In this document: one piece after another, positions 29,332 to 38,084 of the stretch
How positions within the stretch are numbered: position 1 is the stretch's first letter
Layout of the letters: each line of letters begins with the position of its first letter
NCBI RefSeq assembly: GCF_000384075.1
Contig: NZ_KB913025.1
Location: 1,751,551 to 1,815,550, forward strand
Source: Methylovulum miyakonense HT12
Lineage (GTDB): Bacteria > Pseudomonadota > Gammaproteobacteria > Methylococcales > Methylomonadaceae
Direction: 5' to 3'
Length of the DNA: 64,000 nt
Made by a program: the position numbers and the translations under genes
Notes under the pieces: model-generated
Seen by the model: only the letters and a program-made list of their open reading frames with translations
Told to the model about the DNA's origin: nothing
Databases searched by the model: none

Positions 29332-30891
29332 TTATGATGATAAAAAATTGTTTATCTTATCATGTGGGACGCTTAAATGCCGCAGTCTTAAGCCAGTGAT
29401 TAACAATGCCGTGGCATAGATAACCATGCCGATGGCAATAAATTTGAGCAACTGTAAAATCCGTTCGCTAGTGTGCCAATCCTGCCACGCTTCCACATCC
29501 ACTAAGTAATAAAGGCTGGCGGACATTGCCGTACTCGCCAGCAATACCCGGAGCAGGAACAGCCGCCAGCCCCGTGCGGGTTGGTAGACGCGCTTTTGAT
29601 GCAGCTTAATGAGCAGCAGCAAGGCATTGATGATCGCACCTAAGGAGGTTGCTAAGGCCAAACCCGCATGGGCAAAGGGCAGGGCTAAGACATTTCCTGC
29701 CAAGCTAACCAGCATCGCGATGATGCCGTACCGTAGCGGTGTGGACATGTCCTGCCTCGCTGTGAAGCCAGGCACCAGCACCTTGATCATCAAAAAGCCC
29801 AGCAAACCCAGCGCGTAGGCTTTCAGGCTTTGCCCCGCCAGTTGCACGTCGGTGTGGGTGAATTCATCGTATTGGAACATCGTCGCCAGCATCGGTTCGG
29901 CGAGCAGGATCAGCCCGATGGTTGCAGGAATGCCTGTCAGCAAAACTAAGCGTAATCCCCAATCAAGGGAGTTTGAAAACGCACTAGGGTCATCTTGGGC
30001 ATGATGTTTAGCCAGTTGCGGCAAAATCACGGTACCCAAGGCCAAACCCAATAGGCCTTGAGGAAATTCCACCAGCCTATCCGAATAATACAGCCACGAC
30101 ACGCTGCCAACCGTCAAAAACGAGGCGATCAGGGTGTCCAGCAATAAATTGATTTGTGTGACCGAGACGCTGAAAATCGCTGGCACAATGCGTTTGAACA
30201 GCCGTTTTACGCCGGCGTCATGAAAATCTAGCTGCAAACGCGGGAGCAAACCGAGCTTCAACAAGGCGGGGGTTTGCAGCAACAGTTGGGCGATACCGGC
30301 CATCAACACGCCCCACGCCAAGGCGGTGACAGGTTCGTCCAACAAAGGTGCGAGCCAAATCGCCGCCGCTATCATGCTGATATTGAGCAGGGCAGGGGTC
30401 AACGCCGGCACTACAAATTGTTGGTAGGCGTTTAAAATACCGCCCGCAAACGCCACCAGCGCGATAAACAGCAAATATGGGAAAGTGATTTGCAGCATTT
30501 GCACCGCCAACTCGTGCCGGGTGCCCTGCCAATCAAAACCTGGGGCGAGCAGGATTATCAGGATGGGTGCGGCCAGTACGCCGACGATGGTCAATGCCAA
30601 CAGCACAAATGCCCATAATCCGGCGGCTTTGCCGAGAAATTGGCGGACGGCGGCGGGGTCATCTTGTGCCTGATATTCCGCCAATACCGGGATGAAGGCA
30701 TGGGCAAACGCGCCTTCGGTGAACAGACGGCGCAGGAAATTGGGGATCTTGAATGCGACAAAAAACGCATCGGTCGCCACATCCACGCCAAACAGCCGCG
30801 CAATTAACATGTCGCGGACAAATCCCAATAACCGGGAAAGCAATGTCAGTATGCTGACGATGGCGGTAGATTTAAAAAGCTGCCTACTCAA
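29332..30891 (-). CDS. murJ: Lipid II flippase MurJ
   Basis: 519 residues with about 14 membrane helices. The MurJ/MVF signature RDMLIARLFGVDVATDAFFVAFKIPN and FLRRLFTEGAFAHAFIPVLAEY are intact. It flips the peptidoglycan precursor across the inner membrane. The start codon is TTG at 30891 (TTG AGT AGG), as there is no earlier ATG and the next one is past the first helix. Divergent from rpsT, the common arrangement. Confidence 0.95.
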   Translation of the reverse strand: MSRQLFKSTAIVSILTLLSRLLGFVRDMLIARLFGVDVATDAFFVAFKIPNFLRRLFTEGAFAHAFIPVLAEYQAQDDPAAVRQFLGKAAGLWAFVLLALTIVGVLAAPILIILLAPGFDWQGTRHELAVQMLQITFPYLLFIALVAFAGGILNAYQQFVVPALTPALLNISMIAAAIWLAPLLDEPVTALAWGVLMAGIAQLLLQTPALLKLGLLPRLQLDFHDAGVKRLFKRIVPAIFSVSVTQINLLLDTLIASFLTVGSVSWLYYSDRLVEFPQGLLGLALGTVILPQLAKHHAQDDPSAFSNSLDWGLRLVLLTGIPATIGLILLAEPMLATMFQYDEFTHTDVQLAGQSLKAYALGLLGFLMIKVLVPGFTARQDMSTPLRYGIIAMLVSLAGNVLALPFAHAGLALATSLGAIINALLLLIKLHQKRVYQPARGWRLFLLRVLLASTAMSASLYYLVDVEAWQDWHTSERILQLLKFIAIGMVIYATALLITGLRLRHLSVPHDKINNFLSS

Positions 30892-30919
30892 TCCGTAGTT
30901 CCGTAACTCGCTAAAAAGT

Positions 30920-30948
30920 TTGACAATAATATCATTTAAAAAGATAAT
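30920..30948 (+). promoter_or_regulatory. Sigma-70 promoter of rpsT
   Basis: A perfect -35 TTGACA (30920-30925) and a GATAAT -10 (30943-30948) are 17 bases apart and 39 bases upstream of the rpsT start. The promoter is strong by sequence, as expected for a ribosomal protein gene. Confidence 0.85.
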
Positions 30949-30986
30949 ACACGGCTATTTTACTCAACCGAAATAACCGAGACACC

Positions 30987-31259
30987 ATGGCTAATACACC
31001 ACAAGCTAAAAAGCGCGCGAAACAAGCGGAAAAAAGCCGTGTTCGCAACGCAGGGCAACGCAGCAACTTGCGTACTTTCATCAAAAAAGTGCTTGCCGCA
31101 GTAAGGGCGGGCGACAAAGAACAAGCGCAAGCGGCATTCAAAACGGCCGTGCCGATTATTGATTCTGCCGTCACTAAAGGCCTTATCCATAAGAATAAAG
31201 CTGCGCGCAGCAAAAGCCGACTGAATGCAAGAGTAAAAGCTTTGGTTCTCGGCGAATAA
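30987..31259 (+). CDS. rpsT: 30S ribosomal protein S20
   Basis: 90 residues, very basic, starting [17 protein letters not shown] with the KRxRxxxRN-like pattern in [18 protein letters not shown]. It binds 16S rRNA in the 30S body. It is monocistronic between a strong promoter and a strong terminator, which is the usual setting. Confidence 0.98.
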   Translation: MANTPQAKKRAKQAEKSRVRNAGQRSNLRTFIKKVLAAVRAGDKEQAQAAFKTAVPIIDSAVTKGLIHKNKAARSKSRLNARVKALVLGE

Positions 31260-31277
31260 CAGGATTCATTTAAAAAA

Positions 31278-31308
31278 GGCCGGATTTTCACAAATCCGGC
31301 CTTTTTTA
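31278..31308 (+). terminator. Rho-independent terminator of rpsT
   Basis: GGCCGGATTT and AAATCCGGCC form a perfect 10-bp stem with a TCAC loop, followed by TTTTTT. A run of A before the stem would let it also work for transcription from the pqqC side. Confidence 0.93.
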
Positions 31309-31603
31309 TTGTCTGGACATTGCCTTTATTACGTTTACGTGCCGCAGGGCCACGCGGTTGGCGGCACGCCAGCTCTACGGCCGGGTTGGATTGGATGGAG
31401 CACAAACCTAGGTTTGTACTCCCAACCCACTGGCGGCGTCCACCACTAGTGCTTAGTCACTGATTTTTTGTCGGACCAATCTAAATCCGGACAGTTGTCC
31501 GCCTTGTTTATGGCCTGTACCGAAATCCGCAGCGATCAGGCGGGCAACCGCCCGCCCCTACGAAAATAACACTGACAATTCAACATTGACTGCGCACCAG
31601 TGG
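31309..31603. repeat. Gap with palindromic repeat fragments between rpsT and pqqC
   Basis: No gene is seen here. It holds two palindromes: one at 31397-31422 built on ACAAACCTAGGTTTGT with GGAG/CTCC ends, and one at 31539-31560, GGCGGGCAACCGCCCGCC followed by CCTACG. Both look like dispersed intergenic repeats. Nothing else could be recognised. Confidence 0.55.
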
Positions 31604-32335
31604 TCACTGCCCGATATTAAAATACGGCGGCATATTGTGGACGTATGCCATATACATCGCATCCGCCATCGCCCACAGCACATCCAGCTTAAACTTCAAG
31701 ATTTGCACCATCCGGTCTTGTTGTTCACGGGTTTTGTACCAATCCAGGGTAATCGCCAAGCCGTGTTCGACATCGCGGCGGGCTTCGGTCAAACGCTTGC
31801 GGAAGTAGGTGTAGCCTTCCAAATCCACCCAAGGGTAATGTTCAGGCCAATTGTCCAGGCGTTGTTGATGGATTTTCGGCGCGAACAATTCCGTTAAAGA
31901 CGAGCTGGCGGCCTCGTGCCATTCGGCGCGGCGGGCGAAATTGACATAGGCGTCTACGGCGAAGCGCACACCCGGCAAGACGTGTTTTAATGACGTGACC
32001 TCTTCACGGCTTAAGCCCACCGCAATGCCCAATTGTATCCACGCCTCAATGCCCCCAGGGTCGCCCGGATGCCCATCATGATCCAAAATGCGCTGTATCC
32101 ATTGCGAACGGGTTTCGCGGTCAGGGCAGTTGGCGAGGATGTTGGCGTCTTTCAGCGGAATCGACACCTGATAATAAAACCGGTTGGCCACCCAGCCTTG
32201 CAGTTGTTCTTTGCTTAGCTTCCCTTCATTCATCAGGATATGGTAAGGATGGTGGATGTGGTAATACTTTTCCATGCCGCGCAGGGCGGCCTCAAATTCT
32301 TCGCGGGTCCAGGCTTTATCGTCTGCACAACTCAT
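31604..32335 (-). CDS. pqqC: Pyrroloquinoline-quinone synthase PqqC
   Basis: 243 residues. PqqC catalyses the last oxidation and ring closure of PQQ without a cofactor. Family marks are [39 protein letters not shown], the [18 protein letters not shown] loop and [19 protein letters not shown] lies 6 bases before the ATG. It is the last gene of the local cluster; pqqD and pqqE do not follow, as rpsT comes next on the other strand. Confidence 0.96.
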   Translation of the reverse strand: MSCADDKAWTREEFEAALRGMEKYYHIHHPYHILMNEGKLSKEQLQGWVANRFYYQVSIPLKDANILANCPDRETRSQWIQRILDHDGHPGDPGGIEAWIQLGIAVGLSREEVTSLKHVLPGVRFAVDAYVNFARRAEWHEAASSSLTELFAPKIHQQRLDNWPEHYPWVDLEGYTYFRKRLTEARRDVEHGLAITLDWYKTREQQDRMVQILKFKLDVLWAMADAMYMAYVHNMPPYFNIGQ

Positions 32336-32392
32336 CGTTGTCTCCTTATTATTTTTATTGATATTGGCTTATAGGGTTTGTTTGGCCGTTAT

Positions 32393-32776
32393 TTATTTTG
32401 CTTCGTCGACCATTTGGATAATTTTTTCCTCAACTTCTTTGGCAACTTGGGCTAACGCAACATCTTGGGATAGCGCCGAAAGCATTTGCCCTGGCTTGAT
32501 AAGGCCTATCATGGTTTTGCCTTGCTCGGTATAGACGGAGATGCGGCACGGCAGCGCCATATTTAAGCGCATATCGGTGGACAACACTTTTGCGGCTTGT
32601 CCGGGATTGCAGACTTCAAATATTTTGCAGTCTTCAGCAAAGGCAATGCCTTTGCTCCGAAGCGTGTTTCCCAAATCGTGGACATGCAATACCCCAAAAT
32701 GATGGCGGGCAACCGCTGCCGCAAGGTCTGTTGCCGCTTGCTCGAATGATTTATCGGTTTCGACTAGGTAATACAT
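32393..32776 (-). CDS. DUF302 family protein inside the pqq cluster
   Basis: 127 residues from the ATG at 32776 (AAGGA with 6-base spacing). The FEQAATDLAAAVARHHFGVLHVHDLG opening and DCKIFEVCNPGQAAKVLSTD, ALPCRISVYTEQGKTMIG core are typical of DUF302, whose members bind small molecules or metals in ways not yet set. Two cysteines in KIFEVCNP and LPCR are conserved in the family. It is located between pqqB and pqqC, on the same strand, with gaps of 57-60 bases. Confidence 0.85.
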   Translation of the reverse strand: MYYLVETDKSFEQAATDLAAAVARHHFGVLHVHDLGNTLRSKGIAFAEDCKIFEVCNPGQAAKVLSTDMRLNMALPCRISVYTEQGKTMIGLIKPGQMLSALSQDVALAQVAKEVEEKIIQMVDEAK

Positions 32777-32835
32777 GAAATTTCCTTGATCTTTAGGGTT
32801 GCGTATGGCGTATTTAAGCATCCAGGGTAACGCTT

Positions 32836-33747
32836 TTATAAATCAATTTCCATCCCGTCATAAGCCACTTCAATGCCCGCCGCCGTTAGGGTATGCCGTT
32901 CGGTAGAATCATCATCCAAAATGGGGTTGGTGTTGTTGATGTGTATCAAAATTTTGCGTTTTTTGCCGATACCATTCAGCACTTCGATCATCCCGCCTTC
33001 GCCGGATTGCGGTAAATGGCCGATCTCCCGTGCGCGTTTTTGGCTGATGCCTTGCGCGGCCATCTCGTCATCCGTCCAAAATGTGCCGTCCACCATGACG
33101 CAATCCACAGCTTGCATCGCCGCCATCACATGCGGTTCTATTTCACCCAAGCCTGGCGAATAAAAGGCTTTTTTGCCCGTGGAGATTTGCTCGATGATGA
33201 CGCCGATATTGTCGCCATCATGCGGGTCGTAGCGGTGTGGGGAGTAGGGCGGCGCCTTGCTTTTTAGGGCTTGGGTGTAAAAGCGCAGGTCGTCTATGCC
33301 AGGGATGGTAAAGCTGCCGCCATCGGTTGGCACCGGATGGTGGTTGACGGTGCAGTAATCCTTAAGCATGTTGAACAGCGGGAAACCGCTGGTCAAATCT
33401 TGCCTGACCATTTCCGTGCAGTAGACGTCCAGCGGCTTGCCTTCGCGTAGCATCAGCATACCCGTGGTGTGGTCGATTTGGCTGTCGATCAGCATGATGG
33501 CTTTGATACCCGTGTCGCGTATGCCGTTTTTAGGCTGGATGGCGGGGAAGGCTTCCAGTTGTGCGCGGATGTCCGGTGAGGTGTTGAACAACAGCCAGTT
33601 GCGGTTGTCGGTGCTGACCGCGATGGATGATTGGGTGCGCGCCGTGCCGTTCATTTCGTTGTGGCGGATGCGGTGGCAGTTATGGCAGTTGCAGTTCCAT
33701 TGCGGGAAACCGCCGCCTGCACCTGAACCTAAGACTCTAATTTTCAT
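32836..33747 (-). CDS. pqqB: PqqB, metallo-beta-lactamase-fold hydroxylase
   Basis: 303 residues. The PqqB signatures are [18 protein letters not shown] at the N-terminus, [15 protein letters not shown], and [16 protein letters not shown] near the C-terminus. PqqB hydroxylates the Glu-Tyr intermediate derived from PqqA using iron and oxygen. The N-terminal C-x-C-x2-C motif of the family is intact. It lies about 210 bases downstream of pqqA, beyond a terminator. Confidence 0.96.
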   Translation of the reverse strand: MKIRVLGSGAGGGFPQWNCNCHNCHRIRHNEMNGTARTQSSIAVSTDNRNWLLFNTSPDIRAQLEAFPAIQPKNGIRDTGIKAIMLIDSQIDHTTGMLMLREGKPLDVYCTEMVRQDLTSGFPLFNMLKDYCTVNHHPVPTDGGSFTIPGIDDLRFYTQALKSKAPPYSPHRYDPHDGDNIGVIIEQISTGKKAFYSPGLGEIEPHVMAAMQAVDCVMVDGTFWTDDEMAAQGISQKRAREIGHLPQSGEGGMIEVLNGIGKKRKILIHINNTNPILDDDSTERHTLTAAGIEVAYDGMEIDL

Positions 33748-33905
33748 TGTGTATGACCAAAGGGTGAAGCGTTAAAATGGGGGTATTGTCCGCGAAAAGC
33801 ACGGAAAAAACGAAAAATTCAAAGGGCAATTTTGATGCATTGTTGTGCTGGCCACCAAGCCGGAGCCAGGGGAGCGGCATCAACAGTAAGCCAGGAAAAT
33901 CAGGC

Positions 33906-33931
33906 AAAAAAAAGGGGTTCGTGTGAACCCC
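33906..33931 (-). terminator. Attenuator-like terminator between pqqA and pqqB
   Basis: On the minus strand GGGGTTC and GAACCCC pair around ACAC and are followed by TTTTTTTT. It comes 25 bases after the pqqA stop. Such a site would allow abundant pqqA transcript and reduced read-through into pqqB, as described for other pqq clusters. Confidence 0.85.
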
Positions 33932-33955
33932 TTCGTTTTTAATCGTCCGTTAAGA

Positions 33956-34030
33956 TTAACGGTTGTAGATGTACATTGTTACTTCAAAACCGAAACGCAG
34001 GTCGGTAAAGCTTGGTGTTTCCCATTTCAT
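33956..34030 (-). CDS. pqqA: PQQ precursor peptide PqqA
   Basis: A 24-residue peptide beginning MKWETPSFTDLR and ending FEVTMYIYNR. The two residues that become PQQ are Glu16 and Tyr20 of the E-x3-Y motif, with the invariant Gly14-Phe15 before them. The start at 34030 has GGAGG 8 bases upstream; the ATG two codons earlier is too close to that site. It is first in the pqqA-pqqB-DUF302-pqqC row. Confidence 0.95.
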   Translation of the reverse strand: MKWETPSFTDLRFGFEVTMYIYNR

Positions 34031-34092
34031 AATCATAACCTCCAAAAGTTTTATAATGATGTTCGTTAGCTTGATCAAATAAGCCAAGCCAG

Positions 34093-34121
34093 AGTATACG
34101 ATGAACCTTTTTTTTTCGCAA
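34093..34121 (-). promoter_or_regulatory. Probable sigma-70 promoter of pqqA
   Basis: On the minus strand TTGCGA (34116-34121) and TATACT (34093-34098) stand 17 bases apart with an A-rich spacer. The expected start site is about 55 bases upstream of pqqA. The remaining part of 34037-34356 shows no gene. Confidence 0.6.
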
Positions 34122-34356
34122 GATTTGCAGGGGCATTTCTTAGCGGTGGCCCGTATGTAGCGATAGCCGCATACGGGCGTTTGCTGGAACTGTTTTTTCG
34201 AATTGCCTGTATCCGTGTCGTTTTTATTCCGCAGTCCATACTGAATGGTTGTGCTATAAGTACTACCCTTATTGTGTTGTACCTTGGCAATTGGGGAAAT
34301 GATACGGTTTAATTAGGCCGATAATTGCCAGTCGGATCAGATAGTCGTTGTTTTTA

Positions 34357-34608
34357 TTAGCAAGGTACGCAATATATTACACCGTTGATGTAAACATAGC
34401 ATTTTGCGGCGGTGCGGACTGCCGTCAGGCTATTGATACTTAAAATATCAGTCTCTGGATGATGCATTGGAAAAGCCTTTTCTACGGCTTTTGTGCCGGA
34501 AGGGGTAAAAACCACGGGTTCTCCGGTTGAAGAAAATGCCACCAAAAATGAGAGGTTGTCGCCAAGAATTTCTTTAGTGGCTTCTGGGCTTAGGGCGTTG
34601 ATTATCAT
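34357..34608 (-). CDS. 83-residue unknown protein with Cys-containing C-terminus
   Basis: The gene begins 34 bases after the FecR-TPR-barrel gene and has AGGAG 7 bases before its ATG, so it is probably translated. No signal peptide or membrane helix is visible. The N-terminal part is leader-like (MIINALSPEATKEILGD), and the final 15 residues carry three cysteines (KCYVYINGVIYCVPC). I do not recognise it. A modified peptide precursor and a small periplasm-independent partner of the neighbour are both possible, with nothing in the sequence to choose between them. Confidence 0.6.
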   Translation of the reverse strand: MIINALSPEATKEILGDNLSFLVAFSSTGEPVVFTPSGTKAVEKAFPMHHPETDILSINSLTAVRTAAKCYVYINGVIYCVPC

Positions 34609-34641
34609 GTTTAATCTCCTGGTTTAGGTTAAAAAACTTGG

Positions 34642-37600
34642 TTAAAAGTTAAAAGTGAAGCGGGCAAACAAAGTTTGCACAGGGGTTATATCAGACACAC
34701 GTTTTTCGTTAATCTGAAAAGTGCGGTCTCTGAATTTGAAGCGGTTGTCCAGTAAGTTGTTGGCTTCCAAACTGAGCATCCCATATTGTTTGGGTAAGCG
34801 ATAACCGATTGAGGCGTCGACCAAATAAAAATCGGTGGCGAATTCATCTTCTTGCGGATTCACAGGGCGCTCCACTTGCTGGTTGACATAAGTGCCGCGT
34901 ACCTCGGCAAAAAAACCGCTGGGGTGGAAAAACCGTAGGCTGGTGGGCAAATACGAGGTGTTGACCGTTTTGACAGTGAGGATGTTGTCGCCATTAAAGC
35001 TTTCATGCCGGAAGCCGGAATTGGCTATCCAATTGTTATTGATCGTCCAGTTGACATAGAAGCGGTAGAGGTCTTCATGCCTTTGTTCAAAATTGGTTTG
35101 GTTAAAATCAAGGTACGGTAAAGCCAATTCGCGTTTGAACAGCTCTATGCCCGTGTACCAATTTGGGTTGACGCGGTAATCCAAACCGATGCCATATTGC
35201 GTGGCTTTAGTGCCATTGATATCATCAAAAAATTGGTTAAACCCCGCCACTTGTAGTGGTTGGATGACTTGGTTGACCACGATGGGCGACTTTACCGTGT
35301 CGAAAACCGCCAGGCGGAACAGCAATTTCTCATTGGCTTGCCAAAGCAAACCGAATTTGGGGTTGGGGCGGTCTACGCTTGTTTTACCTCCTTGAGTTTC
35401 AAGGTAGCTGTCGTAACTCAAGCCTAAGGTGGCGGTCAGGCTGTCCAAGAGTTTGATATTCGCGTAGGAATAACCGGTATTTTGGATGGCTTGGCTCTGG
35501 TCGGTGCCACATTTTATGTGCTGGCATAAGAAAGCAAGGCCTGTAGACAGGTTATTTTCCACGTCAAAGGCATAACGTGCCGCCCCGGTAATGACATTAA
35601 AGCGTTCTTGGCGGTACACATAAGCCGTTTCCAGTTGGTAACCTGAATTGCGGGTATCAGAAATGAGTTCATAATCCCTACTAAGGTCTTGAAATTCGTC
35701 ACGGTTGGCGTAAATGAATGAGGTGACCCAATCAGAATGGGTGGCCGGGGAGAATTTCAAGCCTAGCCGATAGGTGTCTTGGCCGAGTTTGCGCTGATAG
35801 TTGGGGGTAAGGATATTGTCCGCACGGCCTACCAGTTCCAAATCCCCGGTCTCGGTGTCACGCCGCCGATATTCCGCCTGTACGTTCCATTTCGGCGAAA
35901 TTTCATACTGGGCAAACGCATTGTAAAGGTCGTGTTTGACACCATTATTGGCGCGGTAGCCGTCGGTATCGTAATGCAATTGGCCCAAGCTGTAGGCGAA
36001 TTTGTTGATTAGCCCTGACACGACGGCCTCGTTGCCTACGGTGTTGTTGGAGCCATAAGTGGTGGTGTTGGTGATGCGGAAATTGTCCCGTTCGAAGGCT
36101 TTATTGTATTCGTTAAAGCCTATGTCCGCCGGCCCGACACTTTTGGGGATATTCAAATCGGTATAAGCCAAGCGCGGTTGGATGGGGTTGAGGTTGACGG
36201 ATTGGAACAGTTGCGATTGCAGTAAGGCGCTGGAGCGGGTGGTTTCTTGGCGGGGCTGGTTGGCGGAACTGTCAGCCAGCAAGCGGTGCGCCGAATAATT
36301 GCCAGGGTCTAGGGCGAGGGATTTGCTGGCTTGGCGGCTGGCGACGTCATTGAATCCCAGGTCGTTGTAAATCCTGCCCAGACCCGTCCCGCGTACGGCG
36401 GCATCCTTATCCAGTAATAAGCGCGAGCGGTAAACGGCGCGGTTGTCATTTAAGGCCACCGCTTGCTGCATGTCGTGCAAGGCCTCGACAGGGCGGTTGG
36501 TGGTTTGCTTGAGGATGGCGTCGTAAAACCACGGGGTCGGGTCTTTGGGATCGCTGGCTTTGGCTATTTTGAATTCGGTTTCTGCGTAAGTGGGGTTTTT
36601 AAGTTCGTAATGGGCTTTGCCTAAATAGCTGCGGATGATCGCGTTGTTGGGGTCGAGGTTGGCGGCGGTTTCCAGTTTTCGGGCGCCTTCTGCGAGCTCG
36701 CCTGTGCGGATGTCCGTTAACGCTTGGCCCAACCAGGCTAGCGGATCTGATGCGTCCAACGCAACGGCTTGGTTAAAGGCTTGTTTCGCAACGGGTATGT
36801 CGGTTCGGGCCAGGTAGGCAAAGCCGAGCACGGTTTGTGTCCTGCCTAAAGTGGGGTTGGCTGCCTTGGCCTTTTCCGCCGATTTTACAGCGTCATCACG
36901 GTTGCCCATTGATAGTTGGAGCTCGGCCATCCTTGTCCAGGCCAGGGCGTTGTCTGGTGTCAGCTGGGTGGCTTCGTACGCGGCGTTGAGCGCGTCGTCA
37001 AGTTTGAATAGGGCTTGATAGGCGTAAGACAAGGCAAGTTTTGCCGTGCTTGACCGGGGGTTGTTGGCCACCGCTTGCTGCGCCAATGCCAAGGCGCTGT
37101 CTTGGCGGTTTTTGGTGACGGCAATGACCGCCTGTAGGGCCAGCGCATCGCTATTGTTTTTGTCGATTTTCAGGAGCCGGCCTATTTGTTCTTCTGCCTC
37201 ATCGACGCGGCCCACGTTTAATAGCAAGGACGCTTTTAATAATAGGTAGTAGCTGTCTTGCAGCGCCATTGGCACGGTATCCAGCGAGTCCAATAATTGG
37301 TGGCTATTGTTGCCTTGAAAAGTTGGCGAAACGCGTTGCCATGCAGCCATTTTTTTATAATCAATGACGGGCGGGTAATATAAGGCCCATTGCACGGCGT
37401 CTTCCGGTTTCATAACTAAGCGCTGGGTGAATGGCGCTTGGCCTTTGGGTGCAACGCCGACGTGTCCGGGTTTTATTGTGATGTGGCCGGCCTGGTTTTG
37501 GGCGGCGACTTGGCCGTCAAAGACGGTGATTTCGGTGTGTTGGTCGTCAACGCGGACTAAAAACTCCGTCCCTTCATGGACGGCGTTGATGAACGGCGTT

Positions 37601-37974
37601 TTTATATGCAGTTGCTGGGGCTGGCGGCTACGGAAAAAACTGACGCCATTTAAGATGCCCACTAACCATTCAGGGGCGTTCGCCGCAGGTTCGGGGAAGA
37701 ATAATGTGGTGGTTTGCTCGAGGGTGATGACCGATTCGTTGCTCAAGCGTAAAGTGGCGCGGCTGCGTTTGGCGGTGCGGATTTTGTCGCCCGGGCAAAA
37801 TTCGTCTTGTTGCCGGACTTCCAACCACGTATTTTCTTCCGCGCGTTGTGCGTCAACCTGGCCTTGGGCGGATAGTATTTGGGCCACTGAACGGTCGCAA
37901 TGCAAAGAGGCTTGTGCACCGTAAGGCGCCAACAAAAACGCGACTAAAGAATAACGGTTAATTATTTTGAACAT
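34642..37974 (-). CDS. FecR domain-TPR-outer membrane beta-barrel fusion
   Basis: 1110 residues. A signal peptide ends near AQA-S (residue 22). Residues 25-185 are a FecR-like domain (DEFCPGDKIRTAKRSRATLRL, TPFINAVHEGTEFLVRV, ITVFDGQVAAQN). Roughly 230-600 is a row of TPR repeats (typical A-x6-A-L-x-L-DP-N-A steps). From about 640 on it has alternating aromatic strands and ends LFARFTFNF, the C-terminal signature of an outer membrane barrel; LSLEANNLLDNRF recalls TonB receptors, but I see no plug domain. Upstream lies a CHASE2 cyclase, so envelope sensing is likely; substrate unknown. Confidence 0.8.
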   Translation of the reverse strand: MFKIINRYSLVAFLLAPYGAQASLHCDRSVAQILSAQGQVDAQRAEENTWLEVRQQDEFCPGDKIRTAKRSRATLRLSNESVITLEQTTTLFFPEPAANAPEWLVGILNGVSFFRSRQPQQLHIKTPFINAVHEGTEFLVRVDDQHTEITVFDGQVAAQNQAGHITIKPGHVGVAPKGQAPFTQRLVMKPEDAVQWALYYPPVIDYKKMAAWQRVSPTFQGNNSHQLLDSLDTVPMALQDSYYLLLKASLLLNVGRVDEAEEQIGRLLKIDKNNSDALALQAVIAVTKNRQDSALALAQQAVANNPRSSTAKLALSYAYQALFKLDDALNAAYEATQLTPDNALAWTRMAELQLSMGNRDDAVKSAEKAKAANPTLGRTQTVLGFAYLARTDIPVAKQAFNQAVALDASDPLAWLGQALTDIRTGELAEGARKLETAANLDPNNAIIRSYLGKAHYELKNPTYAETEFKIAKASDPKDPTPWFYDAILKQTTNRPVEALHDMQQAVALNDNRAVYRSRLLLDKDAAVRGTGLGRIYNDLGFNDVASRQASKSLALDPGNYSAHRLLADSSANQPRQETTRSSALLQSQLFQSVNLNPIQPRLAYTDLNIPKSVGPADIGFNEYNKAFERDNFRITNTTTYGSNNTVGNEAVVSGLINKFAYSLGQLHYDTDGYRANNGVKHDLYNAFAQYEISPKWNVQAEYRRRDTETGDLELVGRADNILTPNYQRKLGQDTYRLGLKFSPATHSDWVTSFIYANRDEFQDLSRDYELISDTRNSGYQLETAYVYRQERFNVITGAARYAFDVENNLSTGLAFLCQHIKCGTDQSQAIQNTGYSYANIKLLDSLTATLGLSYDSYLETQGGKTSVDRPNPKFGLLWQANEKLLFRLAVFDTVKSPIVVNQVIQPLQVAGFNQFFDDINGTKATQYGIGLDYRVNPNWYTGIELFKRELALPYLDFNQTNFEQRHEDLYRFYVNWTINNNWIANSGFRHESFNGDNILTVKTVNTSYLPTSLRFFHPSGFFAEVRGTYVNQQVERPVNPQEDEFATDFYLVDASIGYRLPKQYGMLSLEANNLLDNRFKFRDRTFQINEKRVSDITPVQTLFARFTFNF

Positions 37975-38084
37975 ATTAATTATTGTTTTTTTGCCATCTA
38001 AAGAGCGCAGCCTAAGCTTCCCCCGAAGCCCATTACCACTACCGCATTGTTCGAGATTGAATCATATTACCCCTAGGATTACAA

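Noticed and set aside
34075-34290. Minus-strand frame of 71 codons upstream of pqqA
   Set aside because: It overlaps the likely pqqA promoter, lacks a ribosome site and its translation shows no domain or membrane pattern.
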